NCBI RefSeq assembly: GCF_001898325.1
Contig: NZ_MKTR01000034.1
Location: 1 to 64,000 of the forward strand
Length of the DNA: 64,000 bases
Source: Microbacterium sp. 67-17
GTDB lineage: Bacteria > Actinomycetota > Actinomycetes > Actinomycetales > Microbacteriaceae
Direction of reading: 5' to 3'
Shown here: positions 26,157 through 33,809 of the stretch, piece after piece
Position numbering within the stretch: position 1 is the stretch's first letter
How the letters are laid out: every line of letters starts with the position of its first letter
Notes under the pieces: generated by a model
Database searches by the model: none
Told to the model about the DNA's origin: nothing
Seen by the model: only the letters and a program-made list of their open reading frames with translations
Made by a program: the position numbers and the translations under genes

Positions 26157-27596
26157 ATGACCACCGAATCCACCATCTTCGACGAAGTGCGGGAAGGGAT
26201 GATCCCCGCACACATCTACAACGACCGGGACGTGTTCGAGCTCGAGAAGAGGAACCTGTTCAGCCGGGCCTGGCTGTTCGTTGCGCACGAGTCGGAGATT
26301 CCGCAGCCCGGTGACTACGTGGTCCGCAAGGTGCTCGACGACTCGTTCATCGTGGTTCGCGACGAGAAGGGTGAGATCAAAGCGCACTTCAACATGTGCC
26401 TGCATCGCGGAATGCAAGTCTGCCGGGCCGAGATCGGAAACGCGTCCCACTTCCGGTGCCCGTATCACGGCTGGTCATACCGCAACGATGGACGGATCAT
26501 CGGGCTCCCTTTCCATCAGGAGGCGTACGGCGGGGAAGAGGGATTCAGCCGCAAAGGCGCCAGGCTCCTGCCTGCTCCGAGCCTGGACAGCTACAACGGG
26601 CTGATCTTCATCAGCATGGACCCCTACGCTCCCCCGCTGCGGGAGTATCTGGGCGATTTCACCTTCTACCTCGACTACTACACCCGGCAGTCACCCTCCG
26701 GCATCGAGTTGCGCGGACCGCAACGGTGGCGGGTGAACGCGAACTGGAAGATCGGCGCCGAGAACTTCGCCGGCGACATGTACCACACCCCGCAGACGCA
26801 CACGTCGGTGGTGGAGATCGGGCTGTTCCGCGAGCCGAAGGCCGAGAAACGCAAGGACGGCAACACCTACTGGGCCGGCAACGGCGGGGGCACGACCTAC
26901 AAGCTGCCCCCGGGCACTCTCGAGGAGAAGCTGCGATACGTCGGCTACCCGCAGGAGATGATCGACCGGATGAAGACCGTCTGGTCGCAGGAGCAGATGG
27001 ATGTCATCGGCGAGAACGGGTTCATGATCTCTGCGGCCTCCGCGTTCCCGAACATGAGCTTCGTGCACAACTGGCCGAAGGTCGAGGACGGCGACGATGT
27101 GCTGCCGTTCATCTCCATCCGGCTGTGGCAGCCGATCAGCGAGAACGAGACCGAGGTGCTCTCCTGGTTCGCCGTCGACGCCGAGGCTCCCGAGGAGTTC
27201 AAGGAGCTCAGCTACAAGGCCTACCTGATGTGCTTCGGCTCCACCGGCATGTTCGAGCAGGACGACGTCGAGAACTGGGTGTCCCTCACCAACACCGCGA
27301 AAGGCTCCATGGCACGGCGGCTCCTCCTGAACGGACGCATGGGCATGCTCAAGGACGGCACCCCCGTGGTGGAGCCGCTGACCGCCGAAGAATTCGCCGG
27401 ACCCGGGGAAGCTCACGTCGGCTACGGGGAGTACAACCAGCGCCACCTCCTCAACCGGTGGGCGGACTACCTCGAGAACGAGCCCGCCGAGCCGACCCGC
27501 CCGGTCGTCGTCGGTCTCATCCGCAAGACACCGTCCGTGCTCGCCGCTGAGAACGCTCTTGCCGCCGCAGGCGTGCAGAAGGAGGCGTCCGCGTGA
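26157..27596 (+). CDS. Rieske aromatic-ring-hydroxylating dioxygenase, alpha subunit
   Basis: This 479-aa catalytic subunit has a Rieske [2Fe-2S] site of C81-x-H83 and C101-x2-H104. The mononuclear iron motif is ENFAGDMYHTPQTH with H210, H215 and the bridging D207. It starts an operon of alpha, beta, a small unknown, ferredoxin and reductase. It would cis-dihydroxylate an aromatic ring in the cytoplasm. The substrate cannot be read off; the style is that of actinobacterial polycyclic or aryl-acid dioxygenases. Confidence 0.93.
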   Translation: MTTESTIFDEVREGMIPAHIYNDRDVFELEKRNLFSRAWLFVAHESEIPQPGDYVVRKVLDDSFIVVRDEKGEIKAHFNMCLHRGMQVCRAEIGNASHFRCPYHGWSYRNDGRIIGLPFHQEAYGGEEGFSRKGARLLPAPSLDSYNGLIFISMDPYAPPLREYLGDFTFYLDYYTRQSPSGIELRGPQRWRVNANWKIGAENFAGDMYHTPQTHTSVVEIGLFREPKAEKRKDGNTYWAGNGGGTTYKLPPGTLEEKLRYVGYPQEMIDRMKTVWSQEQMDVIGENGFMISAASAFPNMSFVHNWPKVEDGDDVLPFISIRLWQPISENETEVLSWFAVDAEAPEEFKELSYKAYLMCFGSTGMFEQDDVENWVSLTNTAKGSMARRLLLNGRMGMLKDGTPVVEPLTAEEFAGPGEAHVGYGEYNQRHLLNRWADYLENEPAEPTRPVVVGLIRKTPSVLAAENALAAAGVQKEASA

Positions 27597-28180
27597 GCCT
27601 CATCGGAGCCGACCTCTCCTCCCAGTCGGTGCTCGGCGCGCATGCCACCCCGGCACGCAAGGCCGGCGTGTCGCTCGGATTCGGTGACCCCCGGCACCTC
27701 GACGCCTCGCGCTGGCTCATCGAAGAGGCCTACACGCTCGACGATCAGAGATACGAGGACTGGCTCGAGACCCTGACTGAGGACATCCACTACCTGATGC
27801 CGGTGCGGGTCACGACCGCTCTCGGCGCGGGCTATTCGACCAGTCCGGGGATGGCGCACTGGGACGAGAACAAGTACTCCCTCAGCAGGCGCGTGGCGCG
27901 TTTCCTCACAGAGCACGCGTGGACCGAGGATCCCCCTTCGCGTCTGCGTCACTACGTCACGAATATCCGCACCTTCGACACGGATGTCACCGGCGAGTTG
28001 ATCGCCGATTCGGCCGTGCTGCTGTTCCGCAGCCGTGGCGACACCAACCCGGCATCGCTCGTGTCTGCGCAGCGCGAAGACGTGCTCCGCCGCGTCGGAG
28101 ACACCTACCAGCTGGCCCGCCGGGTGATCCTGGTCGACGAGTCAGTGCTACATACCCAGAATCTGGCGATCTTCCTGTGA
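27593..28180 (+). CDS. Aromatic-ring-hydroxylating dioxygenase, beta subunit
   Basis: This 195-aa small subunit has the cystatin/NTF2-like fold. The family pattern WLIEEAYTLDDQRYEDWLETLTED followed by YLMPVRV is clear, as is the ARRVILVDESVL C-terminus. The start overlaps the alpha-subunit stop. It forms the structural half of the alpha-beta oxygenase hexamer. Confidence 0.92.
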   Translation: MSLIGADLSSQSVLGAHATPARKAGVSLGFGDPRHLDASRWLIEEAYTLDDQRYEDWLETLTEDIHYLMPVRVTTALGAGYSTSPGMAHWDENKYSLSRRVARFLTEHAWTEDPPSRLRHYVTNIRTFDTDVTGELIADSAVLLFRSRGDTNPASLVSAQREDVLRRVGDTYQLARRVILVDESVLHTQNLAIFL

Positions 28181-28485
28181 CCCTCGAATGGGAAGGCGAG
28201 GACATCGACCGGGACAACGCCCGGCGCGCCGCCCTCGAACATGATCGGCTGGTCGAACGCACCGTCGGGGTGCCGCTGACGATTGCGAACGAGTTCAGTG
28301 AGATCCGCGTCTCACACGTGGAGACCCGCAACGGGTCCCGTCTGCTGATCGAGTCCCCCAAATCGGGCCAGTGGATCGCCGTGGACCCGCTCGAGCTGGA
28401 AGCGCTCACCTGGCAGACCACCCAGACCTTCTCGGCGATGATCGCCTCACCGTTCGAACCTATGTTCCCGGACAGCCGGGGCTGA
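28177..28485 (+). CDS. Small protein within the dioxygenase operon
   Basis: This 102-aa acidic protein has a GTG start overlapping the beta-subunit stop (GTGA), so it is translationally coupled. It contains a TIANEFSEIRVSHVETRNGSRLLI segment and an aspartate/glutamate-rich N-terminus, with no metal-binding cysteines, signal peptide or membrane helix. I do not recognise the family. Position between oxygenase and ferredoxin suggests an assembly or activity partner of the oxygenase. Confidence 0.75.
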   Translation: MTLEWEGEDIDRDNARRAALEHDRLVERTVGVPLTIANEFSEIRVSHVETRNGSRLLIESPKSGQWIAVDPLELEALTWQTTQTFSAMIASPFEPMFPDSRG

Positions 28486-28512
28486 CGTCCACCCACAAGA
28501 CAAGGAGTGCCC

Positions 28513-28710
28513 GTGCCTGTCGTCAAAGCCGACCTCGGCGCCTGCCAGGGATATGCCAACTGCGTCGTCGGAGCCTCCGACTACTTCGACATCGACGACG
28601 ACGGGCTCGTCGTGCTGCTACGCGTGGACGTGCCCGAAGACGACCGCAAACGCGTGGAGGAAGCCGCCCGCAGCTGCCCGGTCTCGGCTCTGATGGTCGT
28701 GGACGAATGA
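28513..28710 (+). CDS. Small [3Fe-4S]-type ferredoxin
   Basis: This protein of about 65 aa has cysteines in GACQGYANCVV and RSCPVSAL, the three-cysteine pattern of actinobacterial 3Fe-4S ferredoxins. AAGGAG five bases before the GTG at 28513 decides the start. It passes electrons from the adjacent reductase to the Rieske oxygenase. Using this type rather than a Rieske-type ferredoxin is seen in several actinobacterial ring dioxygenases. Confidence 0.9.
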   Translation: MPVVKADLGACQGYANCVVGASDYFDIDDDGLVVLLRVDVPEDDRKRVEEAARSCPVSALMVVDE

Positions 28711-29942
28711 ACCGTGCCCTCATCGTCGGAGCCTCCGTCGGCGGTGTGAAAACCGCCCAGGCGCTGCGCGCGGCCGGGCACACCGGGCAGATCGTGATCG
28801 TGGAGGCAGAAGCGGTCGCCCACCCCTACGACCGGCCGCCGCTATCCAAGGGCTACCTGGCTCCCGATGCGGCACTCGCGCAGATCGCCCTCACCACCGC
28901 AGACGAGCTTGCCGCCATAGATGTTCAGGTCCGGTACGGCGCGGCCGCCACCGCCCTCGACCCCACGAGGAAGCTCGTCACCCTCGAGGACGGCGAACAA
29001 CTCGGCTACGATTCCCTCGTCATCGCCACAGGCGCCCGCGCCCGCCGCTCTCCGTGGGGGGAGGGCCCGGGCATGCACGTGCTGCGGACCAGCGCGGATG
29101 CCGAAGCCCTCCGCGCAGAACTGCTCCCCGCCCGCAGACTCCTCATCGTCGGGGCTGGGTTCATCGGCGCCGAGATCGCCGCCACAGCGACGAAGGCCGG
29201 CGTGACAGTGACCATGGTCGACCCCCTGCCGGCCCCGATGTCACGCGTGCTGAACGACGACGTCGGACAGATCTTCGGCGACAAACACAACACGGAGGGG
29301 GTCGACCTGATCCTCGGACATTCCGTGTCATCCGTGGAGCGGGCCGATGGCGGCGGGTTCCACGTAGCCCTGACAGACGGCACCCGCCTGGACGTCGACG
29401 CTGTACTTGTGGGCATCGGGGCCGTCGTCAACACCGAGTGGCTGGAAGGGTCCGGGCTCGTGCTGGACAACGGTGTCCTCTGCACCCCCGGGCTCGCCGC
29501 TGTCGGAGTGGATGACATCTACGCAGTCGGAGACGTCTGCCGTTGGACAGACGCAACACGGGGCGAGACCATCCGCCTCGAACATTGGACCAATGCCACC
29601 GACCAGGCGCCGATCGTCGCCCACAACATCGTCAACCCCACCGCGCAGCGCGCATACGAGGCGATCGAGTACGTCTGGAGCGATCAATACGACTGGAAAA
29701 TCCAGGTCGTCGGCCGCACCGGCGCGACCGACCACGAACTCATCGGCGCCCCCGAGGACGGACGCTTCGCGGTGACCTACACAGCCGACGGCCGAAAGCT
29801 CACCGGCGCGGTGATCGTCAACTGGCCCCGAGCGCTCGTGACCTGCCGCAGGGCAATCGCCGACGGGACGGACATCGCCTCCGTCCGCGACTCGCTCGCC
29901 CGCCTCGCCGCCACATCCGCCGACGCTCGCGCGCGCGCATAA
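28707..29942 (+). CDS. FAD-dependent ferredoxin reductase
   Basis: This 411-aa reductase has an N-terminal FAD motif (LIVGASVGGVKTAQAL), a central NAD(P)H motif (LIVGAGFIGAEIA) and a third motif (VDDIYAVGDVCRW), ending in a reductase C-terminal domain. The ATG overlaps the ferredoxin stop. It transfers electrons from NAD(P)H to the ferredoxin, completing a three-component dioxygenase. Confidence 0.92.
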   Translation: MNRALIVGASVGGVKTAQALRAAGHTGQIVIVEAEAVAHPYDRPPLSKGYLAPDAALAQIALTTADELAAIDVQVRYGAAATALDPTRKLVTLEDGEQLGYDSLVIATGARARRSPWGEGPGMHVLRTSADAEALRAELLPARRLLIVGAGFIGAEIAATATKAGVTVTMVDPLPAPMSRVLNDDVGQIFGDKHNTEGVDLILGHSVSSVERADGGGFHVALTDGTRLDVDAVLVGIGAVVNTEWLEGSGLVLDNGVLCTPGLAAVGVDDIYAVGDVCRWTDATRGETIRLEHWTNATDQAPIVAHNIVNPTAQRAYEAIEYVWSDQYDWKIQVVGRTGATDHELIGAPEDGRFAVTYTADGRKLTGAVIVNWPRALVTCRRAIADGTDIASVRDSLARLAATSADARARA

Positions 29943-29989
29943 GCCCATGCATCTAGTCGTGGTCCAGGTTACCCGGTACGGTTTCTGTT

Positions 29990-30778
29990 GTGCAGAAACG
30001 CAAGAGCCACTCCTCCGATCCAACCAGCCCGCCGCAGTATCCGATCGAATCCGTCGACAACGCCCTGAAACTCATCCTCCTGCTCGGCGAACGTCCCGAG
30101 ATCAGGTTGACCGACGCAAGCGCGCATCTCGGTGTCGCGTCATCCACCGCTCACCGCATCCTCGCCATGCTCGTCTGGCGCGGGTTCATGCGACAGGATC
30201 GCGCGTCCAAGGCCTACCTGCCCGGGCCGGCTCTCACCACGATCGCGTTCTCCGTGTTCAAGAGGATGGACCTTCAGCGCCTCGCGGAGCCCATCCTCAA
30301 CGAGGTCAGCTCCGCACTCGGCGAGACCAGCCACCTGGGAGTGCTCGAGGGCAGTCGTCTGCGGTTCCTTGCGGTGTCGGAACCGGACATCGCAGTGAGA
30401 GTCGCCTCGCGACTGGGCAAAATCATGCCCGCCCACGCCACGTCGACAGGAAAAGCACTGCTGGCAGAGCTGACCACAGACCAACTGCACACCCTCTACC
30501 CGAACCAAGAGCTCGAACCCGTCACCTCCCACTCGGTCCGATCCCGCGCCGAACTCGAGGCCCAGCTCGAACAAGTGCGCCAGGCGGGATACGCAGTGAA
30601 CCGAGAAGAGAGCGAAGATGGCGTCGGCTCCGTCGCAGTCGCCGTCCCGACGGCATCCGGGCTAAAGATCGCGATCAACGCCTCCGCGCCCATTCACCGA
30701 CTACCGGCACGAAAGACCAAAGACTTCGCCCGCACCCTTCAGACCGCAGCGCAACGGCTCGCCGAGGTGCTCGGCTGA
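29990..30778 (+). CDS. IclR-family transcriptional regulator
   Basis: This 262-aa regulator has an N-terminal winged HTH (RLTDASAHLGVASSTAHRILAML) and a C-terminal IclR effector domain (MPAHATSTGKALLAEL). GTG start. It is the only regulator among the aromatic genes and lies downstream of the dioxygenase operon in the same direction. It probably controls the divergent promoters at 26032-26156, in response to a pathway compound. Confidence 0.9.
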   Translation: MQKRKSHSSDPTSPPQYPIESVDNALKLILLLGERPEIRLTDASAHLGVASSTAHRILAMLVWRGFMRQDRASKAYLPGPALTTIAFSVFKRMDLQRLAEPILNEVSSALGETSHLGVLEGSRLRFLAVSEPDIAVRVASRLGKIMPAHATSTGKALLAELTTDQLHTLYPNQELEPVTSHSVRSRAELEAQLEQVRQAGYAVNREESEDGVGSVAVAVPTASGLKIAINASAPIHRLPARKTKDFARTLQTAAQRLAEVLG

Positions 30779-30821
30779 ACGACCAGGGTGCCCGATTCAC
30801 CACACAGTTCGGAGCACCCTG

Positions 30822-31655
30822 ATGACCCCCCCACCGATCACCCTGCTGCACGGCGTCGACATCCCGCGGATCGGGCTCGGCACGTGGCCGTTCGTGGGCG
30901 AGGAGTGCCAGCAAATCGTACGCACCGCACTCGACCTCGGATACCGCCTCATCGACACGTCACACAAGTACGACAACGAAGATGCCGTGGGGGAGGCCAT
31001 CCGCCGCTCCGGAATCCCCCGCGATGAGTTGTTCGTGACCAGCAAGTTCAACAAGGAGAACCACAGTGTCGACGGCGTGAGAACCGCCTACGAGGAGAGC
31101 CTCAGACGCACCGGCCTGGACTACCTCGACCTGTTCCTCATCCATTGGCCGGTACCAGCGCTCAACCGGTACGTGGACGCATGGGAGGGTCTGGTTGCCC
31201 TGCTCGAGGCGGGATCGGTGCGTGCTATCGGGGTGTCGAACTTCAAACCGGCACACCTTGACCGGATCATCGCGGCAACCGGCTACGTCCCCGATGTCAA
31301 CCAGATCCAGTTGAGCATCGACATCGCCAGAACACTCCCCCGTACTGCCCACGACAACCTGGGAATCACCACCGAAGCGTGGAGCCCCCTCGGACGAGGC
31401 GCAACACTCCGCGACAACGAGCAGGTCACCGCGATCGCCCACCACCTGGGCCGCTCACCCGCCCAGGTACTGCTGAGATGGCACGTCCAGATGGGGATCG
31501 TGCCCATCCCACGCTCGTCCAATAGTCAACAGCTCGCCCAGAACCTCGACCTCTTCGACTTCGAACTCTCCCCCGCCCAGATGAGCGTTCTCGACACCCT
31601 CGACCGCGGAGAAGACGCCGCACGCGACTCCGACGATCCATCCAACGGGCACTGA
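30822..31655 (+). CDS. Aldo/keto reductase
   Basis: This 277-aa TIM-barrel oxidoreductase has the conserved tetrad: Asp and Tyr in LIDTSHKYDNE, Lys in VTSKFN and His in FLIHWP. The NADPH-site segments VPIPRSSN and IGVSNF are also present. It lies 43 bases after the IclR gene and closes the catabolic group. It presumably reduces an aldehyde or ketone; its link to the dioxygenase pathway is by position only. Confidence 0.9.
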   Translation: MTPPPITLLHGVDIPRIGLGTWPFVGEECQQIVRTALDLGYRLIDTSHKYDNEDAVGEAIRRSGIPRDELFVTSKFNKENHSVDGVRTAYEESLRRTGLDYLDLFLIHWPVPALNRYVDAWEGLVALLEAGSVRAIGVSNFKPAHLDRIIAATGYVPDVNQIQLSIDIARTLPRTAHDNLGITTEAWSPLGRGATLRDNEQVTAIAHHLGRSPAQVLLRWHVQMGIVPIPRSSNSQQLAQNLDLFDFELSPAQMSVLDTLDRGEDAARDSDDPSNGH

Positions 31656-32012
31656 CTCGCCTGAAGTGAAGCCAAGAGAGTCGGTGAGCGGGAGCCCACT
31701 CCGTTTCCAAGCTCCGGTTTTTCCAGCGCATCAGTTTCTCGCCAGCCGACGACGCCGACAGCGCGAATTCGCGCCCTCAGCGGTGAGCTCACGGATGCCC
31801 TAGCCGACTTCGTCACCGTGCGCGTGAGGCATCTGGCACGAGGGCTACCCGATGTCGACCGCTGAACTCATCGTAGGGACAACCAGTAACGCTCGACCCG
31901 GACAAGGTCAGAATCCCACCTCCTAGCGGGACCAACGCGCCTACCGCGAACGGTGCAGACACCGCCCTACGCGGGTGCGAGACTAGTGGGTTCCGCATCG
32001 AAGGGGGATGCT
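31656..32012. other. Intergenic spacer between catabolic cargo and tns-proximal genes
   Basis: No convincing coding frame, T-run hairpin or TnsB-type box was found in this 357-bp stretch. AGGGGGATGCT at its right edge is the ribosome site for the GTG at 32013. It marks the boundary between the catabolic cargo and two genes with a phage/plasmid style. Confidence 0.5.
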
Positions 32013-32474
32013 GTGTCAGATGATGAGGCCAATGACGACTGGGAGCAGGTCGTCCTGCACATGATCGCGCGGAGCACCGAGTCCGCACCCACCGAGCCCG
32101 GCGTCTACCGGATGCCATGCGGGAACTGCTATGTCGACTTCTTCCACGCCTCCGACGGCACCGAACGGTGGCTCGTCCCCGGTGATGAGCGCAGCTACAC
32201 CCGCGACACCGTCGCCACCGCCCGCCACGGCGATCACCCGTGGGAGCGGATGTACACCCTCGCCCACGCTGCCGCCGAGATTCGCCGCCGCGCGATGAAC
32301 GGCGGCGCATCCGTTCAGGTGCTGATCGAAGAGTTGGCCGAAATCGCAGATGCGGAGGATGCGGCGGAGGAAATGGAGATCGCCCGCATCGTGCGGGGAC
32401 GGCCCGCCGACAGTGCAGAGATCCCGCTCGCCGATCTCGCCCGGAAGTTCGGGATAGATCTCGACGAACTCTAG
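32013..32474 (+). CDS. Hypothetical acidic protein
   Basis: This 153-aa protein starts with GTG behind AGGGGG. It has a CGNCYVDFFHASDG segment with one C-x2-C, a long acidic helix (EELAEIADAEDAAEEMEIARI) and a C-terminal IPLADLARKFGIDLDEL that could be a degenerate HTH. No family recognised. It lies 83 bases before the metallophosphoesterase; the two are probably expressed together. Confidence 0.7.
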   Translation: MSDDEANDDWEQVVLHMIARSTESAPTEPGVYRMPCGNCYVDFFHASDGTERWLVPGDERSYTRDTVATARHGDHPWERMYTLAHAAAEIRRRAMNGGASVQVLIEELAEIADAEDAAEEMEIARIVRGRPADSAEIPLADLARKFGIDLDEL

Positions 32475-32557
32475 CGATATCTACCGAGGTCTATCGAAAC
32501 GCTAGACACCGCTAGATTCTGCAATACAACGAGCATCCGAGGGGCAGGTGCGAGGAC

Positions 32558-33358
32558 GTGAGTGAGTATCCGTGGTTCGAGTTCGACCAGGTGGACTTCG
32601 TCACCGCGGACACTCACTTCAGCCACGCTCGGATCAGCGGACTCGCCGAACGTCCGTTCACCAGGGTCGACGAGATGAACACTGAACTCATCCGCCGGTG
32701 GAACGAAACCGTCGGCCCGTCAGATGTGGTGCTGCATCTCGGGGATGTCGCGCTCGGACCGATCGAAGAATCGATCGCCCTCAGCGCGCAGCTGCACGGT
32801 CGCCGGTACCTTGTGCCCGGAAACCATGACCGGGTGTCGCCGGCGACGCAGTCGAAGAAGGCGATCGAACGGTTCGCGCCGCTCTACGAGGCAGCCGGAT
32901 GGACGATTCTGCCGGAAGTCATAGAAGGCATCCGGCGCGGGTACCGGATCCTTGCCTCCCACTACCCGTACAAGGGCGACTCGCAGGAGTCGGACCGGCA
33001 CACCACACACCGGCCGCGGTGGGACGACGGGATCCCGCTACTGCACGGCCACACCCACGCCCGCGACCACGGACCCAACGGGCACCAGTTCCACGTCGGC
33101 GTCGACGCCCACGGCTACGCGCCCATCCCGTTCACCGTCATCGACGCCTGGATCCGCGGGCTGCCGGACGTCGAACCGTGGCTCGATGTCGCGATCCGTG
33201 AAGCCCGCCAGACCATCGCAGAGCTCGACGGCAGCGAAACCTCGAACTCCGACGCACTGTTCTACATGATGGGGTATAACGAACTGCGAATCGCGATGGA
33301 AGAACTCCTCGGAGCACTCGACTCCACCTACCCCGACTCACCCCCGAACATCACTTGA
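32558..33358 (+). CDS. Metallophosphoesterase
   Basis: This 266-aa calcineurin-like phosphoesterase has the motifs in order: DTHFSH, HLGDVALG, GNHD, SHYPY and HGHTHA, covering the dinuclear metal ligands. Phage- and plasmid-borne relatives with this short form often act on nucleotides or nucleic acid. It starts with GTG. The 83 bp upstream contain short repeats (CGCTAGAC and CGCTAGAT) that may be a control site. It is convergent with the tns operon of element 2. Confidence 0.88.
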   Translation: MSEYPWFEFDQVDFVTADTHFSHARISGLAERPFTRVDEMNTELIRRWNETVGPSDVVLHLGDVALGPIEESIALSAQLHGRRYLVPGNHDRVSPATQSKKAIERFAPLYEAAGWTILPEVIEGIRRGYRILASHYPYKGDSQESDRHTTHRPRWDDGIPLLHGHTHARDHGPNGHQFHVGVDAHGYAPIPFTVIDAWIRGLPDVEPWLDVAIREARQTIAELDGSETSNSDALFYMMGYNELRIAMEELLGALDSTYPDSPPNIT

Positions 33359-33365
33359 ATGGGGA

Positions 33366-33394
33366 CCACGGCTGGCATCTTCTCGGCGCCGTGG
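33366..33394. terminator. Possible bidirectional hairpin between convergent genes
   Basis: CCACGGC and GCCGTGG form a 7-bp stem with a 15-base loop, eight bases after the metallophosphoesterase stop and in the gap before the end of the tns operon. There is no T-run, so this is weak. Confidence 0.3.
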
Positions 33395-33533
33395 GTGTGA
33401 ACAGTTCGCCGCCGGCGGGACCGGATTAGAGAGTCGCGGTTCAGGTCGGAAGCGGATCCAGCCGTCGCGCCGTCAATGCACGATCGTCACGTTCGGCCCC
33501 GGCGGTGACGTCCATGCCTCTCTATGCGTCACC

Positions 33534-33809
33534 TCAGCGTGATCCGCCGGCTATTTCCACGTCGATGGCACCCATGACGGTCTCGACGCCGTTCAGGGCA
33601 AGTACGTCGATTGGTCGGGCTCCATCGAGATGGGAGTTGGTGCTGGTCAGCCAGACCTCGATGGCGGGGTCGGTCCAGAGCTCGCGCAGCCTTTCCCGGA
33701 CGGCGGCGATGTCGTGCGCGATGCTCTTCTCGACGATGTCGCGTCCGAGCCGCGCGGCATCGTCGCCGAACAGGGCGCCTCCGCCTGTGGTGCTCTTCTC
33801 GCCGGTCAT
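33534..33809 (-). CDS. MbcA/ParS/Xre-type toxin-binding-domain protein, end of element 2 tns operon
   Basis: This 91-aa protein has an ATG overlapping the tniQ stop (ATGA). Its C-terminal half (DPAIEVWLTSTNSHLDGARP, then IDVLALNG) matches the pattern of the toxin-binding domain of MbcA/ParS/Xre-family antitoxins (WL...N..L.G..PID.L). No toxin gene of the RES or MbcT type is adjacent. Element 1 has an unrelated small protein in this slot. It could stabilise the element or have been recruited as an accessory DNA-linked factor. Confidence 0.75.
   Translation of the reverse strand: MTGEKSTTGGGALFGDDAARLGRDIVEKSIAHDIAAVRERLRELWTDPAIEVWLTSTNSHLDGARPIDVLALNGVETVMGAIDVEIAGGSR

Noticed and set aside
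26157..29942. Naming a specific substrate (naphthalene, phthalate, biphenyl) for the dioxygenase
   Set aside because: The motifs identify the family but not the substrate, and the neighbouring genes do not match a pathway I know.
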